From contig NC_033631.1 of NCBI RefSeq assembly GCF_001540865.1, positions 3,086,924-3,150,923 of the forward strand: a DNA stretch of 64,000 nt, given 5' to 3'. The translations under genes were made by a program, and so were the position numbers. This DNA is from Ananas comosus (lineage: Eukaryota; Streptophyta; Magnoliopsida; Poales; Bromeliaceae). Under the pieces are notes generated by a model. The model was not told the origin of the DNA and did not search any database. It worked only from the letters and a program-made list of their open reading frames with translations. The stretch's first letter is position 1. Each line of letters opens with the position of its first letter. Shown here one piece after another: positions 1 to 11,824 of this stretch.

Positions 1-352
1 TTTATCTGGCTCCTTTTTTTATTTTTTATTTTTTATTTTTTTAACTTGTTTTCACCTGTGTTGTTGAGCCATTGACTGCATAACAATTGGTCTGAGGGCC
101 TTTTTGGCCATTATGGGACTTGAAGCGTTTATCAGGAGTGCTATGCCTGGGATCTCGTGGGAAAAAAATTACTCTGCTTGGCTTGCCAAATGCTCCAAAT
201 CTATTATGAGCGAAACAACAGCGCATCCAATTTGTGGTCTTTTATATCTTATTCTGCTGCTCCTTTTTTTTGTAACAAAGTGGAATAAATCCACTGTAAG
301 TTTTAGCTCTCACCATGTCCATGCCTAAATGGTTTCTTCGTAACATTCAGGT
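1..352. other. Gene-free AT-rich stretch
   Basis: T-rich tracts occur at 15-45 and 262-275. No recognisable domain, RNA gene or repeat boundary is visible. A polypyrimidine run and an AG at about 349-350 precede the next feature and could be a splice acceptor. Confidence 0.4.
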
Positions 353-595
353 GTGGCGAACGCTGGTCCAGTCATTACCTACCCACAGGGTGTTGACGGC
401 GTTCCAAAGATGCGTCTCCCTGCATTCGGCCTGGCCACTTACAAGTTCAAGAATGCAATGTGGTCTTCAAGCGTGGGCGACGACAAGCAACTTGCGAGCT
501 CCTTACTCCAGACTGCTCATGACTGGCTCCAGCGACTACGCGTCAACCATCGCGACTACCAGTTCTTTGTCTCGCACGGTGCATTCCGCAAATAA
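353..595 (+). CDS. Possible terminal exon of an unrecognised gene
   Basis: An open reading frame of about 80 codons ends at a TAA at 593-595. It has no ATG at its left edge and is preceded by a pyrimidine-rich tract ending in CAG, so it would be an exon and not a complete gene. The peptide is of mixed, protein-like composition (it includes PKMRLPAFGLATYKFKNAMW and a tail HGAFRK), more like real coding sequence than the AT-rich surroundings. I do not recognise the family and cannot find upstream exons in the 352 bases available. A long purine/A-rich tail follows from 760. A chance ORF is a real alternative. Confidence 0.2.
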   Translation: MANAGPVITYPQGVDGVPKMRLPAFGLATYKFKNAMWSSSVGDDKQLASSLLQTAHDWLQRLRVNHRDYQFFVSHGAFRK

Positions 596-2189
596 GATGA
601 AAACTTTGAAAGAAATGTTCGCACCGAGAAGACGTATTCTGTGTTTTGTTTGCCCCCCACCGCAATCCGAACCCCTCCGGGGTCAACACTGATGGCCGGC
701 CGTGCACCAGGAGACGTGGGCTTGTCATTGAGGATCTGGCATTTCGTCAGAGTACCAAACGCATTAAAAAAAAAAAAAAACAAAACAAAATTGAAAAAAA
801 AAAAGTTGCATTAGGAAAATTACTCAATAAGTATGAAAGATGAAAAGAAGAAACGAAACATGAGGTATAGTTAGTAGCCGTTCCTTAAATGCAAGAAATG
901 TGAAAGGGACTTGATGGCTAATTGCTCCCGAAACATGAGATTAGGGAGTATACTTCATGGTATATTTCTAGCTTTTTCTACGGCACTCGGCCTGATGCAG
1001 AAGAAAGGGGCAGTAAGTATAATCACTCCCTTTTATATGTGCATAATCTTACCAGAGTAAGTTGACAATGCTTTGCTGTATCATGGACATCCTATGTTTT
1101 TTTGATTATGGGATGGAATAACTGATATTAAATGCATAGTTTCCTCTTTTAAGGTATCTGGCATACTGTTTTGAGTCTACTACCTAGTGTTGCCTCTCGA
1201 GTTTTCACTAGTTTATGGCGGCCGCGTACTTCTGCTTGCTCTTGTTTAAATAAGTTTTGGGTAGGTTGGAAGCCAAGAAATCAAGTATCGAGCCAGCGTA
1301 TTTTGGATTGCATTGAGCGTCTCGTACTATGCTGATGGATGATGGGCATGTCGTGCAGGAGGTGCCAATCCTACTACTTTGCCCTGATTCGTACGGGTAT
1401 GTGTCGAGTATCCTACTACTTTGCCTTGATTCGTTCGGGTATGTGTCGAGCATGTGTTGGGAAACTGATGTTTTATTTTCTAGAGTCTGGCTAGGGTGCT
1501 TTTAATAGTATCAAGTATTTGGTGCCGTTAAGTTTTTCACCGTTAAATTTATTTTTTTGATTATTTTTATTCGTTAGATTATAATTTCAGCCAATTATCT
1601 ACTTAATTTTAGATGACAATTATCAATTTAATCGCATATCTTTTCATCCAAGGGCTAAGAATCTAGTAGCACCGGTGATTTGGTGTTATTAGGAGCATTT
1701 CGGCATAATTCTTATTTTTTATTTCTATGTTCTCTCCCAGCTCGTGAGTGACGATTGGAGCCTCTGCCTCCAACTTGGAGAGGAAAAAAATAATGGAAGC
1801 AAATAGGCGGAAATTATAAAGAGTTTGATTTCAACATACATACAAATTTTAATCGAAAATTTTTAACAAATTACTTATAACCGTAATAATCTAAAATTTC
1901 TAACAATTTTTTCATACAATCCTAACAATGAAATATAAATCAACAATAACAATATAAAAATAAATAATGGTTCATATAATCTTAATAATTAAATAGAAAT
2001 TAATAAAAATAATATGACAATAGAAAATAATTCATCTATTTCTAAAAGATGATGAACGATGCATTATCTTTCTCATTTTTATTTTACAAAATACTGAGTT
2101 GGCAAAAAGATGACATTGAATTGGTAGCAAAAAATATGATACTGAGTTGATAAAAAGAGAATTAGTTGGCCAAATAAAAAAAATTCGGT
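596..2189. other. Intergenic AT-rich DNA with one short tandem duplication
   Basis: No supportable gene. A poly-A tract lies at about 767-804. A 42-bp unit beginning CTACTACTTTGCC is duplicated in tandem at 1371-1412 and 1413-1454 with a few differences. From about 1800 to 2180 the sequence is very AT-rich with no recognisable boundary. Confidence 0.5.
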
Positions 2190-2501
2190 TTAAACATTTT
2201 GGGCGGTGGCTTGACCCAAGAGGTTAAGAGAGTTAAGCATGCTAGGAGGGGCGTCACAATTGGTATTAGAGTCAATTAACAGTCAGAAATGTAAAATGAG
2301 TCTCGGCTAAGGCATAATTATACAGCAGGGAGAGCGAGACTTTCATACTATTGACTGTTGTGGGTGGAGTGCAGCTCACCACAAAATCGGTTTAGTCGGT
2401 TTAGACTAACGAGACGAGTCTCACATCGTCTGATATTTGTGAGCCTGAGCCTGACAAGAATGTTAGGACTTACGGAGGGAGAATGTGATACCCCAGCTAG
2501 T

Positions 2502-5500
2502 TGTCACGCCCCGAGCCCGCCTCTTTGGTTGGATTCGGGCACGCCAACAGACTGCCGAACGGACAGGATTTTCCCTGCACCGCGGACAGAGTCTCCCCTG
2601 TACGTCCAAGGCGTCACAATCAATACAATACAAAGGTTCCAAACAGGAACAATTTTCAACAACGATTGCATAAGGAAGGTATCAAACAACATAACACATC
2701 CTATGTTATTACAATCATTCATCTCATCATTTTACATCGCATTTTTCATTACATTGATCCTCAACTTCCAAATATACAATCGATTTCTAAACATAATATT
2801 ACAACATTGATTCTTTTCTTTTCTTTTCTTATACCCCTAAGAAGCCGACTCAGGGTGCTGCTATCTGGTCTCTGTGGTAGGGCGCTAACTACGGAGCTAC
2901 GCCCTTTCCTCGCGTCGCCGCGCCGCTCGCGTGTGAACCTGTACCCCAAAAAATAACAATACGGGGGTGAGACTATTGTCCATAGTCTTCAGTAGGTACA
3001 GCCACCCAAGGGAAGAGCTCAACCCACCAAGTCCAAAGGAGGCACTGCAACATGTTAGTCCAACAGATATATATACATATAACATCATGCAATACATGTT
3101 CATGCCTCACAAATATGCAAATTATGCAACTCTTAGTCATTCTTTACCATTAGCCTTTCTTTAGAATATGCAATTCTTTATCATTAGCCATTCTTTATTC
3201 TTTAATTTTTAATCTTTATTCTTTATTCTTTTTTCTTTATGCTTTATTCTTTATGCTTTATTCTTTATGCTTTATTTTTTGTTCTTTATCCTTTACTAAG
3301 GGCACTCGCGCCTTAGCCTCATCATACACATTTGTCATTTTTTATAATATTAACAAGTCTTTCTCAATTATCACTCTTTCCTAAGGTTACATTTACCTTA
3401 GCCAACTATGCTACTCGACTCGGTCTTGAGTCAATTCATAATGTATACAAGATCCATTTTCCAATTCATGATTCTTTTTGGCTAATCCGTAGGTTTCGTC
3501 ACATTAACTTGCTTCACATTAAGTTCATCATCGCAGGAATTCACACGCTAGGACCGTCCTTGGGTTTACTCCAACCCGTGATGCAAAACTCTGGAGCGCA
3601 TCGCTCGACGGGGAGCGACCGTCCTCGAGCACGGAACTCATAGCAAGTATGATCAATCCTTAACTCTAAGAATATGTAGTTGGATCATGATTTTACACTA
3701 ACTCTAGTGTTCTTTACATCACATTAGTTGCTAACTCTAGCAATCATTATTCTTTATACCACAATTATCAATTACTTTAGTAATTATCATTCTTGATACC
3801 ACACTTGTTCTTTTATTGCCACACACTAATTCTAGTGTTCTTTATGTCACATTGGTTGCTAACTTTAGCCATTATCATTGTTCTTTACACTTTGCTTGTT
3901 CTTTATGCCATATTACTTTACATTGTCTCTAGCCATTATCATTATTCTTTACACTTTGTTTATTCTTTATGCCATATTACTTTACATTGCCTCTAGCCAT
4001 TATCATTGTTCTTTACACCATATTTATTCTTTGATGTCCCACACTAACTCTAATGTCCACTTTACCATTTTCAAATGCCACTCGATCTATGTTCATTATG
4101 CAGATATTTTGTCATCCATTGGTAGTCATCACTTAGCATTTTATGCATTCATTAACATTTACCACATGCATTCTCGGTTAGTATAAATCTCATACTTATG
4201 TTTGACATCTGTTTAGCATTTCTATAATATACTCATGTAAATTAACATCAACTCATGCATTTACTTGACATCTATCTTTATCATGCATTCTTAAATAGCA
4301 TACTTTAATCTTTATCATGCATTCTTAAATAGCATACTTTATCATGCATCAATAGTAAACATACTACACTTTAGCATGGAAAGCGACCTAATCGCTTCGG
4401 TGAGCACAACCCACCTCAAAACGCTTTCCGATTGCTTGTCGACACTTGCAATCGGCCTCCCGCGGCACCCGTAACCCGGTTTGGCCCGATCTTTTGCGCG
4501 ACCACCCAAACGGCCTCCGATCCACGATCCGAAAATTAAAGGTCTTCGGTTATGTGCCACGGTGCTTCAAATCCATTTTCATGATTTTACGACGTCGCCT
4601 CGGCCCTCCAAGCGGTAACGAAGCCTAAACGTCCGTTTCTTTAACAACTTTGTAACGGCTCGTCGGATTGCCGAACCGTCTTCGCCAACGCGTTCGTTTA
4701 CCTAGCAATTTGGTTTACGGAGGGTCAAATTAGATCAAACCCTCATATTTTCAAAATTAGCATTTTTGAGCCCTAACATGAATTAACCTCCAAATAATCC
4801 CAATTAAATGGAACAACATGCTATCAATGCTCATTAGAGGCTATTAGTGCACTTAAAGCTAAGGATTAAACCAAATCCCAAAAGCTTACCCCAATGTGAA
4901 CGCCGCAACGAAAACACGCCGCTCCAACGGGCGCACGAAAGCTCGATCCGTTGCCTCCAACGCGTTCGCAGACTCGATCTCCACCAACCCTCTAATTTTT
5001 AAAGAGAGATATAAAGAGATGAGAGAGATATTTAGAGAGAGAAAGGGGAGTTTCTCTTCTCCATCCATGCGTGTGTGTGGGTGTGTCGGCCATAGTGGTC
5101 GGCTGATGGAGGAGAAGAAGCTAATTAGCTTCTTTAATTAATTACACTCCGACACTATTCACTTCAGGCAATTTAAAATCTGATATTTTTTGTCGGAGCT
5201 TTCAGAGTATCCGTTTGAGCTCAAATTTGACAGTCATATTCAGTTTAACGTACTGAACAAGAATATACTTTTAAGTTTTTAGTTTCGACCCCGTTTGGTC
5301 ACCGAAAACTGTACCGAACTGTAATCTTTATCAGATAGATTTCGGATTTTATTTCTCAACTTTCGGGTGTCAGAAAAATATGAAACTTTAAATCTAACCT
5401 CATAAAAATATTTCTGACTTATTCTCCAATTTTTATAATTTTCTGAGACTGTGCATTTTTTGCTAATTTATCTGTCTCGTTTCCAACAGAAAATTCTAAA

Positions 5501-5634
5501 TCTTCTGTTTTCATTCCGATTTCAGCACAAATCAATTCTGACTTATGTTTTACTTCTCTAAATCCAATAAAAATAGTATCCCACACTATTTTTATTTATT
5601 TATTTTTTTTTTTACCAAAATCTGGTATATTACA
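2502..5634 (-). mobile_element. 3.1 kb solo LTR (family A, long-LTR type), minus orientation
   Basis: On the plus strand it begins TGTCACGCCCCG and ends GGTATATTACA, so both ends are TG...CA. The exact 5-bp duplication CTAGT lies at 2497-2501 and 5635-5639. Read on the minus strand it matches the LTR at 32246-35897, for example the block at 4380-4540 against 33475-33650. No internal coding region or second LTR is present, so it is a solo LTR left by recombination between LTRs. It lies inside the right LTR of the TRIM copy. ORFs crossing it are not conserved between copies and are probably chance. Confidence 0.85.
3180..4060. repeat. T-rich simple repeat and degenerate tandem repeats inside the solo LTR
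   Basis: At 3180-3295 a CTTTAT/TTCTTTATG motif repeats many times. At 3660-4040 a degenerate unit built around AACTCTAG, TTCTTTA and CACACT or CATTATC recurs several times. Both lie wholly inside the solo LTR, and they are probably slippage expansions of it. Confidence 0.6.
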
Positions 5635-5775
5635 CTAGTCCTATATATAAGATAAAAATAGGGCTAAAATTCTTAACCTGTCTTAAATATTTTCGATGGT
5701 GGCTAACCTTAAAAGGTTAAGAAAGTTAAACATATTAGGACGGGAGTAGTTCTAAAATGGGTAATCCTTTGGAAA

Positions 5776-6159
5776 GTTGAAAGGATTATCTAAGCAATTA
5801 ATTCTTTTAAGAGTTATTTAAAAGTTAATTTTATAAATTTAGTGAAATTGTAGTACAAAATGGGTGAAGTCACAATAAAATTTAATTTTATAAATTTAGT
5901 GAAATTGTACTACAAAATGGGTGAAGTCACAGTAACCCTAAATAAGAACAAAATATTTTTGTCCTGCATGATCAAATCTTGTGCTACTTCTGTTGCTGCT
6001 TCAACTTCCCTGTTGTAGACCCTAGGACAAATATGTAGTGAAGTACAAAACGTTTCCAATAAAGGAAAAGACAAAAAACAAAATAAACGGAAAAAGTAGA
6101 AATAAGCCACCAGCCCCACCACACATTAGGGCAATCATTATTTACGGTTTAGGATTTAG
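5776..6159. other. Short intergenic spacer with a 57-bp tandem duplication
   Basis: A 57-bp unit beginning TAATTTTATAAATTT is repeated at 5826-5882 and from 5883 to about 5935, differing by about one base. The rest resembles sequence 3' of a kinase gene but holds no ORF I can support. Confidence 0.5.
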
Positions 6160-7257
6160 TATTCTGGCGTCATCCCCTACAGCAACATCCATTTCTTCAT
6201 CCTTCCCCGCCTTGCAGGCCCCACCCTCTGCCGATCTCAACACCTCAAGCTCCTCCTTTATTGGTGGCCTCATGTCCCCCTCATGTTGCAAACACCTAAA
6301 GGCAAGCTCCGCGCGCCACCATGGTGATCGTCTTCCTTATTACCCAATCAGAATCATAACCAAGAGTCGGGTCTACTTGCTGAGCCAATTCGCTCCGTTG
6401 GATCTTATCGGTCACCATGTCAGCAAGACTAATCTTGTTCCGGCACTTGCTGAGGTCCACTGCTGGCTTCGACGATATCACTGTTGGCTTAAATGGGCCA
6501 GCATCCTGCTCTGTAGCGGTAGGCTATGTTGGGCCGAGTCATATTCGAAATAGCGTGAGGTTAGATAGGTCGAGTTATGTTCAAAGTGTCGTGAGACTGG
6601 TTGGGCCGAGTCACAATCGACATTCGTGGGCGCTATATATGTACGCTTTAAGTGAATTGGTTGCATATTTCTAACAGCTCGAGCTTTTGGGATTAATAGT
6701 TAGCGCCAATGATTGATAATCAGCTCTGCCAAGACTGCATCGAAATTGTAAACATCGCTCTTGTCGGTGACTTTGAATCACGTGTGGTACTATGGGTCGA
6801 CGTAGCCCGGGGTGCCCTGCGGCGTGGTCGACACGTGCGATGCATTCGTTGGGAACAAGCGCGATAGCCTGAAATCGGCGACCTTTTACGTGGAAACCGA
6901 CATCGAGAAGGGTGTTGTTGGTTTTCACATCACGGTGTAAGATGGGCGGCTCAACGGCAAGTAGGTGGCCAAGGGCTTTAGCGGTCTTGATAGCAATTTG
7001 CATTCGTGTTGGCCACGCTAACACTTGCTCGCACACACGAGGCCCATGCAGGTGGTCGGCTACGGTCCCGTTGGGCACGAACTTGTAGACGAGAAGAAGC
7101 TCACGGCAGTGGCGGGAGGTGCAGCCATAGAGGCTGATAAAGTTTTGGTAGCGGAGACGGGAGAGGATGTCGATCTCATTCATGAACTGCTCCACTCGCT
7201 TGTAGTTGTTCTCGTACATGCGCTTTACAGCAACTGTCTGACCGTCTCGTAGCTTTC
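6160..7257 (-). pseudogene. LRK10L-type receptor kinase pseudogene (kinase exon only)
   Basis: The minus strand from 7257 to 6160 matches the kinase exon of the gene at 43719-44431. It carries the N-lobe around the VAVK lysine, the YENNYKRVEQFMNE stretch, HRDVKTNN in the catalytic loop and, near 6260-6300, the C-lobe residues ELAFRCLQHE. It is dead. The splice acceptor has changed from CAG to CAA at 7252-7258, frameshifts follow the catalytic loop so the DFG region is lost, and about 245 bp of unrelated DNA sits at about 6473-6718. No extracellular or transmembrane exons are seen upstream. It is a partial, degenerate paralogue of the 44 kb gene. Confidence 0.85.
6473..6718. mobile_element. 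About 245-bp insertion in the kinase pseudogene
   Basis: Comparison with 43880-43910 shows that this block is extra. It separates GACGATAT from CAGCTCTGCC, which are adjacent in the other copy. It contains imperfect repeats of GGGCCGAGTCA-like sequence (about 6529, 6565 and 6602). No terminal inverted repeat is clear, so the class is unknown. Confidence 0.5.
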
Positions 7258-7827
7258 TTGAATCAACAGAAAACTAACAGGTTTTCGTTTGGTCTGGCAA
7301 ATAAAATAGTTTCTTTATTGCAGAAAGCAATTATCGAGTGTCTGACAAACAAAAACTTCAGATTTCTTGTAGCGACTACAACTGAAAGTGAACTTGTAAG
7401 TCTGAAAGGATGCTTCCGTTGAAAGCTTCTGCTTCAGCTACAATGAAATATATGTTGAAATCCTTTTGAATAGCTCTAGTCATAGAGGAAACTTGAAATT
7501 AACATGAGTTACAGAAAATTTAAATTAATGTCTGATAAAGAGATTGCATATTTATGCTCATAACTTTGCTTCCAGAGAGTAGATTATGATGTCATATAAA
7601 GTATATGCATAAATAATGAAGAGAGTTTGCGTTGAGAGGGGAATGAAGAGAGGAGCGAGGCAACCGATCATCCCGAGCTAAGACAATTATGTGTGTGTGG
7701 TAATGATAATGAAATAACGATGATGAGAGCAGACAAAATGGTGGTGAGCAAGAAGCAGCAGCAGTAGCAGCAGCATTTGTCCGGCAGCAGCAGGAGCAGC
7801 AGCAGCAGCAGCCGTCGCCGCCTCCTC
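7258..7827. other. Kinase intron remnant and DUF868 upstream region
   Basis: 7258-7620 resembles the intron at 44432-44810 of the other kinase copy (for example the GGTCTGGCAAATAAAATAG region), so the duplication extended into the intron. From 7700 the sequence leads into an AGC/GCAGCA microsatellite (7750-7812) just before the DUF868 start. No clear core promoter is visible. Confidence 0.5.
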
Positions 7828-8183
7828 ATGGCGGCTTCGTCGATGAAGGACTTAGCATCGTGCTTCGGCGAGCACGCGGTGTGCGTCTCTGACGTGTTGT
7901 GCTTCGGCAGCGTCAGTGTCTCCTGCCCTCTTCTCGGTGCGCCCGAGCCTGACTCCCGAGCCGCTTCGAGTGTCATCACCGCTCTTTATCGCGTGCGCCT
8001 CATCTCCTCTCCTACCTCTCTGGAGTTGCTCATCCGTGTGTCCTGGTCAAGGAGCCACATGGGCCCCACCTTTTTTGTCGGCGTCGACTCCTCATCCTCC
8101 TCCTCCTCCCCTATGACGCGTCACCTCCTTCCTAAGAAGAAGGGCTCTCGCTCCTTCACCACCTCTCAAGCAGCCTTCGTTTT

Positions 8184-10722
8184 TGTAGCACACTGAACTG
8201 TAGCAAATTGCAAGATTCTATTGTAAGAATAATATTTTGAACTATTCTAGAGGTTTTGAGGGTTATTGGTTGAGTGTCGACCTATTTCTTGTGCTTCTTA
8301 GGCTTGAGAAGGGTTCCCGACATCAAAACCTGCTAATTGTAGATTTTAGTGTTGAGTACCGATACCGGGTTGAGGTATTGGAACCTTATAGAGTGCTGAA
8401 ACGAGCAGCTCTGGGGTTTTGAGGAACCAGGTTGTGATTGCCGGTACTGAGCTGAGTATTAGTACTGCATCGGGCTGGTACTGAAATGCAGTTATAAACT
8501 CGAATTTTCAACGTACGGGTTCTACGGGACTGGGCCCTTGGTATCGGAACTGCGGGGTACCGATACTCCAATTCGAGTACCGGTACTCAGTGCTGCAGAG
8601 TGTGATTTCGTGCAGTATGCAAACTGTGAGTTGTTGAGGGGCCTAATGGGGATTGTTATAGCATGTATGTACCTCTTCACCCCTCATTCACTCAATCTTT
8701 GTGCTGAAGTTAAAGAGAGGAATCAGTAGGTATTTCCTCTCCCTCTCTCTTGAATTTTCTACTTCCAAACCCTTTTCAATTGAGGTTTTGATCTCTTTTT
8801 TTTATTCCTTTTCATGGAAGCCAGCTACTTGGACTTGATGGAAGCTTGGGAGTTAAGAAGGGAGCTTGTTTGAGGATTGATCTCCAACCCTAATATTGCT
8901 TAGCCGGTTTGGAGTTTTTATTGAGGTTTGTACTCTTCTTGCAACGTTTAAGTGTGGATTTTGTAAGATTTGTGGAATAAAATCTAATTTTAAGAAAACT
9001 AGGGTTTATTTTGGAATTTTTTTGATTTGGAGCTTTTGGAGTTAAATTAATGAGTGTAGAGCTCTCTTTTAGGTTGGATTTGAAGCTTCCTAGCTTTGGT
9101 TTGAGCTTTAGACAAGTTTTACTTGATCAAAGGTATTTTCCACCTATTTTACACTTGATTTCTGGTGATTTTCATGGGAAGCTTGTTAGAAGCTTGTAAC
9201 CCTTTTAGAATTTTTCTTATGATGCTAGAAGTCTCGTGGATAACTACATTCGAGGAAACGAACGAGTTTCGAAGGGTATCCGGCGGGTTTGACCTCATGG
9301 CAATGGGTGAACTCCCTCTATGTCCTCTACTTTGCTTTGACTTAAATTGATGCATATTCATGCTAGTTATGACATGATAGAATTTTTGAATGCATGTTAC
9401 ACACGTGTTACATATAGGGGTTTTATACTCTATGTTGTAGAGGCTTATAATGTGGATATGTATACTGAATAGTATATAATGGTGTTTTCCTCTTATGCAA
9501 TAATAGAAAGCATATTAGAGATGAGTAAATGATGTCTCTTGGACTTTATATGGTTAGTGGAATTAATGGATCTATCATCAACATACTTGTTATAGACAAG
9601 GTAAATACGACATATAGGATGGTAGTGGCAAAATATGAACTTAAACATGTTGTACTTAACTTAGTTGAATAACTAGAATTCAACATTGTGACATAGTACT
9701 TGACCTCTAGGTCACTAGTTGACATACCATATTTTAGATATGACGAATGAGATCCCTATGTTGATGATTACGCTTGCTTGCCATTGTGTTCATTCGTACA
9801 AGTTTGTGAGGTCGCTTCCTACAAGCCGGCACTCCGGAGTTGGCCTTTGCGACATTATCCTTGCCCGTGCGGGATTGGGCACCGAAGTGGATTGCCGTGG
9901 GCGAGACTTATTCCTAGTGGGGGAATGTTGACTATCACGGGACAATTAGGCACGGCGCAAGCCGGGATTATACCTTGTGTAAGTCCTCGTTGATTTGGGT
10001 AATGACAATTAAATGTAATGATTGGACATCACTACTAGATAGTACATGACATTGAACTTATGCATTAGTCATTTAATGCTCACTCATGTAATAAAGTAGT
10101 TTCCATGCATGTTAAATAACATAGTAAATTGGAGGCATAGTAGTACTAGAACTGTTAATTCTCGCAGATTATTCATGCTATACTATTAGTCATTTTCTAC
10201 TGTTGCCTTAGCTGACCTAGTGGTGTAATTGGCTTTTCTTGGCGGCTTACCCACTCGGAATTATTGTTTAATAGTTCTCACCCCTATGCATTTGTTGTTT
10301 TTGTTATCAGAGTTTTCCACTGCGGGAGAGGCTAAAGACCGCGGCAAGGGAGTCGCGTCTAGCTAGAGCCTTTTGGGAGATACCTGCATAGGTGGACACC
10401 TTTCTTTTGTTTAGCTTCGAGAGGTGTACCTAACCATTATGTATGGAGACTACCCTGTGATCCCAATTGTATCTTTTGGTGGTGACATAATGTATATTTT
10501 TGGAGATAGTTGTTTTAACTTCTTATTTTTTCCTTTTAGTAAATGTTGTTTTCTGGATTAGTTTTATACTTATGCTCTGATTACCATGCTAGTGTTATAT
10601 TCCTTATTTTATCTATTGAATGTTTTGTAGCAGACGCCTTGTGTGTACTAGGGGGGTACCTTGTGCATAAGGCGGGTCTGTGCACGTGCCGGGTTGGCTT
10701 TCGCCGGGGCCCGGGCATGACA
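8184..10722 (+). mobile_element. 2.5 kb solo LTR (family D), copy 1
   Basis: It begins TGTAGCACACTGAAC and ends CCCGGGCATGACA. It splits the DUF868 reading frame, with flanks GTTTT (8179-8183) and GTTTC (10723-10727), an imperfect 5-bp duplication. It matches family D copy 2 (20920-21873 plus 41301-42608) over the whole length, including the GACCGCGGCAAGGG block near 10340 and the GACGCCTTGTGTACT block near 10633. No internal region is present. Its orientation is inferred from the shared CGTGACA 3' end of related LTRs. Confidence 0.8.
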
Positions 10723-11232
10723 GTTTCCCTCTCCTGGGATGTCGCATTCTCCAAGTACACGTTTGTCTCCGTCGACGGCGAGCCCGCCCTCTCGCTTCGC
10801 GACAGCGTCCCCACCGTCGAATTCTCCTTACTGAGCCGGAAAGAGTAGGTGTTGTTGGTGTACGCCTTCTACTCCACGAGGACGCAGTTCTACCAAGGCG
10901 GGTAGGAGCACGAGATCACAATCCGGTATGGCGTCGGCAACGGAGATGATGCGGCGGAGTTGGCGGTGTGCGTGGATTGGAAGCGGGTGGTGCATGTGTC
11001 ACGCCCCGGGTCCCTTTTTGATTTAAAAGCACTGCGGAAGCGTCCATTTTTTTTTTTTTTTTTAAACTTGACCCGAGGGTATGCCAGATCCGCCACAAAT
11101 ACAGGGAGTCCACTGTTCACACGGACAGAGTCTTTCCTGTATTTGCACGGCGTCGCACAAGTACAATGTAGACAAACAGGATACAACCACTACCACTGAA
11201 CATACAAATATTGCTTTTCTTGGAGTCGGTTT

Positions 11233-11824
11233 CCGAACTAATGCACATCTACCTTATTGAGAAAAAAATTCCGCAATCTAGCCTTCTTCTTAAAAAATTC
11301 CCAAACTAGCCTTTCTTTTGATGAATTAGAAAATAAAAAAGCTTAAGAGCATTTATATGGTAATTAGTAGAGAGAAAATTCTCTCTCTTTCCTCTCAATT
11401 AATTCTATAATAATAACAATAATTAAAATAATATTTAATAACAATGATATTATTATTACTATTATTATTATTATTATTATTATTACTAGTATTTAGTATA
11501 TGTGGTAAAGGGCTTGGTGGTTGGTACTTGAAGTTTTGAGTTTGAATCATAGTTGATTCACATTTTCTTTGATTCATATTCCCAGCTAAGTTTATTTCTA
11601 AAAAAAATAAATGAAGAGGGTAGCACCATGCTATCTTTCTGAGAAAAAACATTTAGTAACAATAATATTTATTATTATTAAATATTAATTTTTAATTAAT
11701 ATTATTATAACAAAAATTAATTATTTTTAATTATCAAAAGAAGGCTAGGTTAGGAATTTTTTTTAAAAGGAGGCTAGATTGGGAATTTTTTTTTCTAATA
11801 AGGCTACACATGGCATTAGTTCCA
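11233..11824. mobile_element. Foldback MITE with long inverted arms
   Basis: The left arm (about 11235-11320, GAACTAATGC then TTATTGAGAAAAAAATTC then CTAGCCTTC) is the inverted complement of the right arm (about 11735-11822, ending GCATTAGTTC). The centre is an ATT microsatellite (about 11450-11486). The element is absent from the corresponding part of the solo LTR at 13567-14043, which confirms it as an insertion. The transposon superfamily is not assigned, because I could not fix the target duplication. Confidence 0.7.

Larger units (their letters stand above)
2190..5775 (+). mobile_element. TRIM (terminal-repeat retrotransposon in miniature), copy 1, split by a solo LTR
   Basis: This is a non-coding miniature LTR element. 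The partial left LTR (about 2190-2257) ends GGGGCGTCACA and is followed at once by TTGGTATTAGAGTC, a degenerate initiator-Met tRNA primer site. The internal part (about 2258-2484) ends with a purine tract (GGAGGGAGAA) before the right LTR begins TGTGATACCCC at 2485. That LTR is interrupted after 2501 and resumes at 5635. The internal part and the LTRs match, in reverse orientation, the second copy at 36602-37149. The left LTR has lost its 5' end. It encodes no protein, so it would have depended on enzymes from other elements. Confidence 0.75.

Noticed and set aside
2358..2956. Overlapping ORFs of about 150 codons at the left end of the solo LTR
   Set aside because: They cross the TRIM-LTR boundary, overlap in different frames and are not kept in the related LTR at 35.5-35.9 kb.
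6038..6674. Plus-strand ORFs of 171 and 85 codons
   Set aside because: They lie antisense to the kinase pseudogene. The minus strand has clear kinase motifs.
7668..7979. Minus-strand ORF with long Leu runs
   Set aside because: It is a by-product of the AGC microsatellite opposite the DUF868 start.
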